From positions 1 to 19,047 of the forward strand of contig NZ_JBMGQR010000080.1 of assembly GCF_049059935.1 (NCBI RefSeq): 19,047 nucleotides of DNA, in the 5' to 3' direction. The translations under genes were made by a program, and so were the position numbers. Positions 8,456 to 13,917 of this stretch are shown here, in pieces; positions within the stretch are counted from its first letter, which is position 1, and each line of letters begins with the position of its first letter. Origin of the DNA: JAURVT01 sp049059935. GTDB lineage: Bacteria; Actinomycetota; Actinomycetes; Propionibacteriales; Nocardioidaceae. The notes under the pieces are model-generated. The model saw nothing but the letters and a program-made list of their open reading frames with translations, made no database searches and was not told where the DNA came from.

Positions 8456-9883
8456 TCAGTAGCGGTACGCGTCGGACTTGTACGGTCCGGCGACGTCGAC
8501 GCCCAGGTACTCGGCCTGCTGCTTGCTCAGCTCGGTGAGCTCGACGCCGAGCGCCGACAGGTGCAGGCGCGCGACCTCCTCGTCGAGGTGCTTGGGGAGC
8601 ACGTGGACGCCCAGGGGGTACTCGTCGGCCTTGGTGAACAGCTCGACCTGCGCGAGGACCTGGTTGGTGAAGGAGTTCGACATCACGAACGAGGGGTGGC
8701 CCGTCGCGTTGCCGAGGTTGAGCAGACGGCCCTCCGACAGCACGATGACCTTCTTGCCGTCCGAGAACTCCCAGACGTCGACCTGCGGCTTGATCGTCGT
8801 GCGCGTGACGCCGGCGAAGCGCTCGAGGCCGGCCATGTCGATCTCGTTGTCGAAGTGACCGATGTTGCCCAGGATCGCCTGGTGCTTCATGTTGCCGATC
8901 TGCTCGGCGCTGACGACGTCCTTGTTGCCCGTCGCGGTGATGATGATGTCGGCCTCGGAGACGACCGAGTCGAGCGTGGCGACCTGGTACCCGTCCATCG
9001 CGGCCTGGAGCGCGCAGATGGGGTCGATCTCGGTGACGATGACGCGGGCGCCCTGGCCGCGCAGCGCGTCGGCGCAGCCCTTGCCGACGTCGCCGTAGCC
9101 GCAGACCACGGCGACCTTGCCGCCGATGAGGACGTCGGTGGCGCGGTTGATGCCGTCGATGAGCGAGTGGCGGCAGCCGTACTTGTTGTCGAACTTGGAC
9201 TTGGTGACCGAGTCGTTGACGTTGATCGCCGGGAACAGCAGCGTGTTGTCGCGCATGCGGTCGTAGAGGCGGAGCACGCCGGTGGTGGTCTCCTCGCTGA
9301 CGCCCTTGATGGCGGCGGCGATGGTGGTCCAACGCTGGGGGTCCTCGGTCAGGGACCGGCCCAGGACCTTGAGGACCTCCTTGAGCTCGGCGTTGTCGGT
9401 CGAGTCCGGCGGCGGGACGACGCCCGTCTTCTCGTACTCGACGCCGAGGTGCACGAGCATCGTGGCGTCGCCACCGTCGTCGAGGATCATGTTGGCGGGC
9501 TCACCGGGCCAGCGCAGGATCTTCTCGGCGCACTCCCAGTACTCGGCCAGGGTCTCGCCCTTCCAGGCGAAGACCGGCACGCCGGCGGGCGCGTCGGCGG
9601 TGCCGCCGCGGCCCACGACGACGGCCGCGGCGGCCTCGTCCTGGGTGGAGAAGATGTTGCAGCTGGCCCAGCGGATGTCGGCACCGAGGTCGACGAGCGT
9701 CTCGATGAGCACCGCGGTCTGCACGGTCATGTGGAGCGACCCGGCGATGCGGGCGCCCTTCAGCGGCGCGGCGTCGCGGTAGCGATCGCGCATCGCCATC
9801 AGGCCCGGCATCTCGTGCTCGGCGAGCTCGATCTGGGCGCGGCCGGCGGGGGCGAGTGAGAGGTCAGCAACCTTGAAGTCCAT
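8456..9883 (-). CDS. ahcY: S-adenosylhomocysteine hydrolase (adenosylhomocysteinase)
   Basis: Cytosolic NAD-dependent enzyme converting S-adenosyl-L-homocysteine to adenosine and homocysteine, which removes the product inhibitor of methyltransferases. The 475-residue protein carries family signatures: GSLHMTVQTAVLIETL (about 50-65), RWASCNIFSTQDEAAAA, the substrate-binding DNTLLFPAINVNDSVTKSKFDN region, the NAD-binding VVCGYGDVGKGCADAL (about 259-274), GNIGHFDNEIDM, and the C-terminal YKSDAYRY, whose Lys/Tyr reach the partner subunit's NAD site. The length places it in the longer bacterial class with an inserted segment. ATG 9883 is favoured over GTG 9889: neither has a Shine-Dalgarno, but TATCCT lies 7 nt before the ATG, suggesting a leaderless mRNA. 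It heads the run into mtrAB-lpqB. Confidence 0.97.
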   Translation of the reverse strand: MDFKVADLSLAPAGRAQIELAEHEMPGLMAMRDRYRDAAPLKGARIAGSLHMTVQTAVLIETLVDLGADIRWASCNIFSTQDEAAAAVVVGRGGTADAPAGVPVFAWKGETLAEYWECAEKILRWPGEPANMILDDGGDATMLVHLGVEYEKTGVVPPPDSTDNAELKEVLKVLGRSLTEDPQRWTTIAAAIKGVSEETTTGVLRLYDRMRDNTLLFPAINVNDSVTKSKFDNKYGCRHSLIDGINRATDVLIGGKVAVVCGYGDVGKGCADALRGQGARVIVTEIDPICALQAAMDGYQVATLDSVVSEADIIITATGNKDVVSAEQIGNMKHQAILGNIGHFDNEIDMAGLERFAGVTRTTIKPQVDVWEFSDGKKVIVLSEGRLLNLGNATGHPSFVMSNSFTNQVLAQVELFTKADEYPLGVHVLPKHLDEEVARLHLSALGVELTELSKQQAEYLGVDVAGPYKSDAYRY

Positions 9884-9890
9884 GGGCACG

Positions 9891-9896
9891 AGGATA
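9891..9896 (-). promoter_or_regulatory. Putative -10 box of ahcY (leaderless start)
   Basis: TATCCT on the minus strand fits the actinobacterial TANNNT consensus and ends 7 nt before ATG 9883, so transcription would start at or next to the start codon. No ribosome-binding site lies between. There is no convincing -35 hexamer at 17-18 nt. Inferred from spacing only. Confidence 0.45.
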
Positions 9897-9941
9897 ACGG
9901 TGGCCGACTACACCCTCGGCCCGCTCGCGTAGAACCGGGGT

Positions 9942-9952
9942 CCACATTGTGG
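9942..9952. promoter_or_regulatory. Short odd palindrome upstream of ahcY promoter
   Basis: CCACATTGTGG is a perfect 5-bp inverted repeat around a central T, flanked by GT...TC. It lies between the stop of the SIS-domain gene and the ahcY -10 box, about 60 nt upstream of the ahcY start, a plausible place for an activator site. Its short length makes chance occurrence possible. Confidence 0.25.
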
Positions 9953-9958
9953 TCTGGG

Positions 9959-10984
9959 TCACATGCTGCTGGACGGTCCCTGCAGGCCGACGCCGAGGTA
10001 CACCGCGGCGTACGTGCCGCGCGTCAGCAGGCTCGCGTACCTGGCCATCTCCGAGCCGTGGTCGGCGGTGAGCACCTCGACCCGCACCCCGCCCCGCTCG
10101 GCGGCCGCGCGCAGGGAGCCCAGCTGGGCCCGGACGTCGGCGTCGTCGGTGCCGTCGTCGACCACGACCAGGACGGGACGCGCGAGGTCGGGTCCGTCCT
10201 CGAAGGGGTCGGCGAACAGGTCGCGGGGCGCGGCGCCGTCGAGCACCGGCAGCAGGTGGTCGGCACCGTCGGCGACCGCGGCACGTCCGGTGGCCGCCCG
10301 CACCGACTCGGCCACGCGGCGAGCCACCCGCGCGGCGAGCACCGAGCCGCCCCAGAGCAGCGGCACGTCGTCGCCGATGCCGAGGGCGATCTCCTTGGCG
10401 GGGTTCTGCGACAGGTCGAGGAACGGCGACGACGCGGACGCGACGGCGTCCAGGGCGTCGGCGACCCCGTCGGCGTCGACCTCGGGGCCGAGGCCGAGCC
10501 GTCGGACGGCACGCAGCACCGCGACCGTGGCGGGCAGGGCGTCGCCGGTGGTCACCGGCAGGACGGTGGTGTCGCGTCCCGCCGCGAGGTCGGCCAGCTC
10601 GGAGTGCTCGTCGCAGGCCACCAGCAGCGTGCAGCCGCGGCGGATCGCCTCGGAGACGGCGCCGGTGACGCCCGGGTCGCGCTCGCCGCCGGGCGCGAGC
10701 ACGACGACGAGGTCCAGCGCGCCGGCCCAGCCGGGCAGCCGCGGCCCGGACCACGCCACGAACGGCACGGGGCACCACGGCTCCAGCACCGCGCGCAGCA
10801 GGCGGGCGTCGGGGCCGACGGCCACCACCGCTCGCGGTCGCGTGTCGACGTCGAGCGCCGCGACGGCCGCGGCGGTGGCGTCGACCTCGCGGCGCACGCG
10901 GGCACCGGACTCGGCGAGCCGCCGCAGGACGGGGTCGGCCGCGGCCAGCGCGTCGGGGTCGTCGAGGCGGGTGTCGTCGAACAC
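9959..10984 (-). CDS. SIS-domain protein (TobH-like / bacterial PGI-PMI C-terminal family)
   Basis: 341-residue protein matching the actinobacterial SIS-domain family commonly annotated as TobH-like or as a phosphoglucose/phosphomannose isomerase relative. In other actinobacteria it lies with manA, manB and DUF3499. Visible family features are the N-terminal FDDTRLDDPDALAAADPVLR, a Rossmann-like core (RAVVAVGPDARLLRAVLEPW, then LDLVVVLAPGG), the central LDLSQNPAKEIALGIGDDVP (about 195-214) and the C-terminal SLLTRGTYAAVYLGVGLQ. A glycine/serine-rich sugar-phosphate motif of active PGI/PMI enzymes (GMGGS-type) is not evident, so catalysis is doubtful. The start is GTG at 10984, 4 bp after the Trm112-like stop, with GGGAG upstream. 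The usual manA/manB neighbours are missing here. The family call is fairly secure; the function is unknown. Confidence 0.75.
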   Translation of the reverse strand: MFDDTRLDDPDALAAADPVLRRLAESGARVRREVDATAAAVAALDVDTRPRAVVAVGPDARLLRAVLEPWCPVPFVAWSGPRLPGWAGALDLVVVLAPGGERDPGVTGAVSEAIRRGCTLLVACDEHSELADLAAGRDTTVLPVTTGDALPATVAVLRAVRRLGLGPEVDADGVADALDAVASASSPFLDLSQNPAKEIALGIGDDVPLLWGGSVLAARVARRVAESVRAATGRAAVADGADHLLPVLDGAAPRDLFADPFEDGPDLARPVLVVVDDGTDDADVRAQLGSLRAAAERGGVRVEVLTADHGSEMARYASLLTRGTYAAVYLGVGLQGPSSSM

Positions 10985-10988
10985 GGCG

Positions 10989-11177
10989 TCAGGCTCCCGC
11001 CGACGGGGCGTCCACGCGCCGCGCCTCGGCGGCCACCATCACGGGCACGCCGTCGCGGACGGGGTAGGCCAGGGCGCACGCGCTGCAGTGCAGCTCGCCG
11101 GCGTCGTCGTCGACCGCCGGGCGGGTGCGGCAGCCGGGGCACACCAGGATCTGCAGGAGCAGCGGCGAGAGGGTCAT
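10989..11177 (-). CDS. Trm112-like small zinc protein
   Basis: 62-residue protein of the Trm112/UPF0434 type (MTLSPLLLQILVCPGCRTRP ... LHCSACALAYPVRDGVPVMV). Two cysteine pairs, CPGC (about 13-16) and CSAC (about 32-35), form the zinc knuckle, and the YPVRDGVPVM tail is the hallmark of the family. Eukaryotic and archaeal Trm112 activates tRNA and translation-factor methyltransferases; the role of the bacterial short form is not settled. The ATG at 11177 overlaps the DUF3499 stop by 4 bp and the gene ends 4 bp before the SIS gene, so it is in the middle of a tight three-gene operon. It is next to an S-adenosylhomocysteine hydrolase gene, which may be only coincidental. Confidence 0.9.
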   Translation of the reverse strand: MTLSPLLLQILVCPGCRTRPAVDDDAGELHCSACALAYPVRDGVPVMVAAEARRVDAPSAGA

Positions 11178-11536
11178 GACGGGTCCCGCAGCACGCGCAG
11201 GTGACCCCCGCGGCGGCCCGGGTCACGGCCGGGCTCGGGCTCGGGCGGGGTGGGGCGGCGCGGCGGCGCGGCCGCCTCGCGCACGGCGTCGGCGAGCGCC
11301 TCGAGGTCGTCGTGGGTGGGCCCGCTGGCGGACGCGTCGGGGGCCAGGCGCAGCACCTCCCAGCCGACGGGCGCCGACAGCCGCTCGGCGTGCTGCTCGC
11401 ACAGGTCGTAGCTGTGGGGCTCGGCGTAGACGGCCAGCGGACCCAGCACGGCGGCCTGGTCGGCGTAGTTGTAGGTGAGCGTCCACACGGCCGGTCGGCT
11501 GCACGCGGTGCGGGTGCAGCGGCGCGCGGTTCTCAC
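11174..11536 (-). CDS. DUF3499 family protein
   Basis: 120-residue member of the actinobacterial DUF3499 family, of unknown function. The conserved N-terminal half reads RRCTRTACSRPAVWTLTYNY (about 6-25), then GPLAVYAEPHSYDLCEQHAERL (about 32-53) and SAPVGWEVLRL. C7, C12, C46 and H49 are spaced like a possible zinc site. The C-terminal third is low-complexity, rich in Pro, Arg and Gly, and not conserved. The start is GTG at 11536, matching the family's N-terminus. No Shine-Dalgarno is present, but TAGCCT lies 6 nt upstream, so the mRNA may be leaderless. It is first in the DUF3499/Trm112/SIS operon and diverges from the zincin-like gene across 49 bp, as in mycobacteria. Confidence 0.92.
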   Translation of the reverse strand: MRTARRCTRTACSRPAVWTLTYNYADQAAVLGPLAVYAEPHSYDLCEQHAERLSAPVGWEVLRLAPDASASGPTHDDLEALADAVREAAAPPRRPTPPEPEPGRDPGRRGGHLRVLRDPS

Positions 11537-11542
11537 GGTCGC

Positions 11543-11548
11543 AGGCTA
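11543..11548 (-). promoter_or_regulatory. Putative -10 box of the DUF3499 operon (leaderless)
   Basis: TAGCCT on the minus strand (TANNNT type) followed by 6 nt and then GTG 11536, with no ribosome-binding site. One of two back-to-back boxes in a 49-bp divergent gap. No -35 match is evident. Confidence 0.45.
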
Positions 11549-11573
11549 GCCCGGCGGTCCTCGTGGGGGTCGT

Positions 11574-11579
11574 TAGGCT
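11574..11579 (+). promoter_or_regulatory. Putative -10 box of the zincin-like gene (leaderless)
   Basis: TAGGCT on the plus strand, then 6 nt (CACCGC), then GTG 11586. No ribosome-binding site is present. It mirrors the opposing TAGCCT box of the DUF3499 operon, so both promoters would overlap in a very short region and could compete for RNA polymerase. Confidence 0.45.
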
Positions 11580-11585
11580 CACCGC

Positions 11586-12044
11586 GTGACGTCGTCCCAC
11601 CCGTCCCCGCAGGGACCGCGCCGCGGACGCATGCGCGAGCGTCGCGGCCGCGGCAAGCGCGGACCCCTGACGCTCGCCGGCCCCCTCGCCCCCGCCGGCA
11701 CCCCCCTCCCGCTGTCGCGGCGCGAGGAGTTCGACCAGGTCGTGCTCGACGCCGTCGACCGCCTGCGCCCGCGGTGGGAGTCCCACCTCGCGTCGCTCGA
11801 GATCGCCGTCGAGGACGCCCCCGACGTCGGCCCCGGATGGACCGGCTCGGAGGTGCAGATGGTCATCGTCGTCCCCGCCGACCCGGGCGGCGTCTCCCGC
11901 GTCGTCGTCTACCGGATGCCGATCGTCACCCGCGCCCCCTCCGGCGACCCCCTCGCCGACCTCGTCCTCTCCGAGCTCGTCGAGGAGCTCGCCGTCCTCT
12001 GGCACGAGGACCCCGACGACGTCGACCCCCGCGGCGACCTCTAG
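11586..12044 (+). CDS. Zincin-like metallopeptidase-family protein lacking HExxH
   Basis: 152-residue protein resembling the zincin-like metallopeptidase family (DUF1025 type) found divergent from DUF3499 in actinobacteria. The N-terminus is a basic, disordered-looking stretch (PRRGRMRERRGRGKRG). The core follows: REEFDQVVLDAVDRLRPRWESHL (about 46-68), LEIAVEDAPDV, VVVYRMPIVTRA (about 105-116). At the place where active members carry HExxH, it reads ELVEELAVLWHEDPDDVDP (about 130-148), so the two metal-binding His residues are missing. It is therefore probably not an active peptidase, as is also my recollection for the mycobacterial counterpart at this position. The start is GTG 11586, 6 nt after TAGGCT with no Shine-Dalgarno (leaderless). 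It is the only complete plus-strand gene in the window. Confidence 0.78.
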   Translation: MTSSHPSPQGPRRGRMRERRGRGKRGPLTLAGPLAPAGTPLPLSRREEFDQVVLDAVDRLRPRWESHLASLEIAVEDAPDVGPGWTGSEVQMVIVVPADPGGVSRVVVYRMPIVTRAPSGDPLADLVLSELVEELAVLWHEDPDDVDPRGDL

Positions 12045-12068
12045 CCCCCTCCCCCTCCCCCGGTGCGC

Positions 12069-12125
12069 CGAGTGGCGCAAATCCGGGCCGACACGCCGAC
12101 CGGCGGCCCGGATTTGCGCCACTCG
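12069..12125. repeat. Perfect 22-bp inverted repeat (hairpin 1)
   Basis: Positions 12069-12090 pair perfectly with 12104-12125 around a 13-nt loop. The arm begins CGAGTGGCGCAAATCCGGGC. It starts 25 bp after the zincin-like stop, so the transcript of that gene would fold here. No T-run follows the stem. It is the most complete copy pair in the repeat cluster. Confidence 0.85.
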
Positions 12126-12305
12126 TGCGCACGTTTGCGCCACTCGGCGGCCCGGATGCCGAGCGGCGCACGTTCGTCGGTCACCGGGAGGTGGAGCGAC
12201 CATCGTGCGCCGCTCGGCGGACGGTCTGCGCCGCTCGGCGCACGCGGGCCGGTCCTCGACGCTGTTCCGTCCGCGACCACGACCGCGAGTGGCGCAGAAC
12301 CCGAC

Positions 12306-12364
12306 CCGAGTGGCGCAAAGTCGGGCCCGCCGTCGGCGTGTCGCCCCGGATTTGCGCCACTCGG
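12306..12364. repeat. 14-bp inverted repeat (hairpin 2)
   Basis: CCGAGTGGCGCAAA (12306-12319) pairs with TTTGCGCCACTCGG (12351-12364) across a 31-nt GC-rich spacer that can itself pair partly (GTCGGGC against GCCCCGG). It lies 36 bp beyond the DUF5719 stop (minus strand), mirroring hairpin 1, so each converging gene ends just before one hairpin. Confidence 0.8.
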
Positions 12365-12399
12365 CGGAGAAGGGGGCGGGAGGAGAAGGGGGCGGGGTG

Positions 12400-13917
12400 T
12401 CAGGGAAGGGGGGAGACGGCGGGGGCGGCGACGACGCCGGGGGCGGAGCGGAGGGGGACGACGCTGACGCCGCCGGAGCCGCGGACGACCGCGGCGGCGT
12501 GGACCGGGACGTCGCCGGGGTCGAGGACGAGGGAGACGACGGCACCGGCCTCGCCCTCCAGGGCGCCGGCGGCCGAGGGGTCGAGCGCGACGCTGGCGCC
12601 GGCAGGCACCTGCACGCGTCCGCGGGCCACCTCCTCGCCGGCCGCGTCGTACCCGCGCACGGCGACGGTGGAGGCGGGGGCGTCGTCGGCGGCGCTGAGC
12701 TGGACGGTCACCGTGGCCGAGCCCGACCCGACGGGGACGGCGACCGGGACCGCGACGGGCGCGCGAGCCTCGGGCGTGGCGGCGGTGTGGACGGCGTCGT
12801 CGCCCACGCGGCTCTCGAGCCCGCCCGTGACGGGCTCGGTGGAGGTGAGTGCGACGCCGAACGGGGCGGCGGAGACCGAGCCGGGGAGGTCGATCGAGGC
12901 GATCCCGGCAGCGGGCACCTGCAGCTCCTCGGCGCCGCGGGGCGCGTACCGGCCGTCCGGGCCGAGCACCTCGACCTGCACCGTGGCGGTGCGCGGGCCG
13001 GGGTTGGCGACGGTCAGCGACCGCGAGTCGGCGCCGCGCAGGCCGCCGGGGACCACCTGGCGGCGTGAGGGTGACGCGGCGGCGGGCACCCAGTCGGTGC
13101 CGGGCTGGGCGTCGGCCGAGACGGCCGAGTCGAGCAGGGCGGCGCCCACCGCGCCGCGGCGGGTGACGACCTCGACCGCGACGTCGTCCGTCCCGGCGGC
13201 GAGGTCGTCGAGGGCCACCTCGCGGGTGGCGCCCGGGTCGACGACGACGCCCGCGCCGCCGACCGTCTCGATCTCGCCGTCGGCTCCGTGGAGGGAGACG
13301 TCGACGACCGCGGGCCCCTCGCCGGGGTTGGCGAGGACGAGCGTGCCGGCACGCTCGGCCGAGGTGCCCGCCCCGACGAACCAGCGGTCGCGGGCCGGGG
13401 CCGCGCAGTCGGCGGCGGCCAGTCCGCCGCCGAGCCCCGCGGGCGCGACGGCCGCGGTCAGGCCCACCGCGCCCGGGGCGAGCGAGCCGCGTGCCCCGAG
13501 CGCGACGGCCAGGGCGTCCGAGGACGGGACGGTCGTGCTGGTCCAGGCGCCGGGCTCGGCGCCGGTGACCGCGGCGACCTCTCCCCCACCGGGCAGGACG
13601 CGGGCGGTGCGGGTGCCGTCGCCCTCGCGGCGCACGCCGACGTCGGCCGACCCGGTGACCAGGCCGACCTGGTCGGGCCGACGCTCGCCCACGCCGGGCA
13701 CCGGGCAGGTGGTGGACACCGTGGTGACGGCGGTCGGCGACGGTGCCGCGGCGGGCTCGTCGGGCGTGGCACCCCGCAGGGACGACACGCCGAGCAGCAG
13801 CGCGGCGACGAGCACGACGACGACGGCCAGGAGCAGCGGGCGGCGGTCGACCGGGGCCGACGCGCGTCGCGGCTCGACGCGGACGCGGCGGCCACCACCG
13901 GGGCTGGGGGTGCTCAT
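12400..13917 (-). CDS. DUF5719-type membrane-anchored exported protein
   Basis: 505-residue protein with one N-terminal membrane anchor (about 27-47: RPLLLAVVVVLVAALLLGVSSL) after a short basic cytoplasmic tail, and a large extracytoplasmic part. That part is rich in Val, Ala and Gly with repeated beta-sandwich-like segments: RAGTLVLANPGEGPAVVDVS (about 185-204), SRSLTVANPGPRTATVQVEV (about 300-319) and a third around VTVQLSAADDAPASTVAVRG. Two cysteines (in STTCPVPG and AADCAAPA) could form a disulphide. This architecture, directly downstream of a giant glycosyltransferase, fits the actinobacterial DUF5719 family of unknown function. The ATG at 13917 overlaps the glycosyltransferase stop by 4 bp and has GGAGG 6 nt upstream. 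I infer that it works with the glycosyltransferase at the cell envelope; no activity can be assigned. Confidence 0.75.
   Translation of the reverse strand: MSTPSPGGGRRVRVEPRRASAPVDRRPLLLAVVVVLVAALLLGVSSLRGATPDEPAAAPSPTAVTTVSTTCPVPGVGERRPDQVGLVTGSADVGVRREGDGTRTARVLPGGGEVAAVTGAEPGAWTSTTVPSSDALAVALGARGSLAPGAVGLTAAVAPAGLGGGLAAADCAAPARDRWFVGAGTSAERAGTLVLANPGEGPAVVDVSLHGADGEIETVGGAGVVVDPGATREVALDDLAAGTDDVAVEVVTRRGAVGAALLDSAVSADAQPGTDWVPAAASPSRRQVVPGGLRGADSRSLTVANPGPRTATVQVEVLGPDGRYAPRGAEELQVPAAGIASIDLPGSVSAAPFGVALTSTEPVTGGLESRVGDDAVHTAATPEARAPVAVPVAVPVGSGSATVTVQLSAADDAPASTVAVRGYDAAGEEVARGRVQVPAGASVALDPSAAGALEGEAGAVVSLVLDPGDVPVHAAAVVRGSGGVSVVPLRSAPGVVAAPAVSPLP

Larger units (their letters stand above)
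12060..12370. repeat. Cluster of GAGTGGCGCAAA palindromic repeats in a convergent gap
   Basis: The gap between the convergent zincin-like and DUF5719 genes (12045-12399) holds about nine copies of one motif in both orientations. Forward copies (CGAGTGGCGCAAA type) are at 12069, 12286 (…GCAGA) and 12307. Reverse copies (TTTGCGCCACTCG type) end at 12125, 12147 and 12364. A G/C variant, GCGCCGCTCGG or its complement, occurs at 12158-12172, 12205-12220 and 12226-12241. Several full-length copies extend by (A)TCCGGGC or GCCCGGAT. Any reading frame across it is an artefact of the repeat. I do not recognise it as a named repeat family. It may act as a two-way transcription barrier or be a REP-like element. 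Confidence 0.85.

Noticed and set aside
7166..9859. Plus-strand open frame of nearly 900 codons opposite mtrB, mtrA and ahcY
   Set aside because: It is antisense to three clear conserved genes. Its product has the Asp/Val/Gly/Arg-rich composition of complementary-strand reading in GC-rich DNA and resembles no family.
12045..12399. CRISPR array
   Set aside because: The repeats are irregularly spaced, in both orientations and of two subtypes. There are no constant-length spacers and no cas genes in the window.
12041..12545. Frames through the repeat cluster encoding WRK..GP..GV..RICATRR-like peptides
   Set aside because: The peptide pattern only reflects the palindromic DNA repeat. There is no start signal and no codon-use signature, so no protein is proposed.
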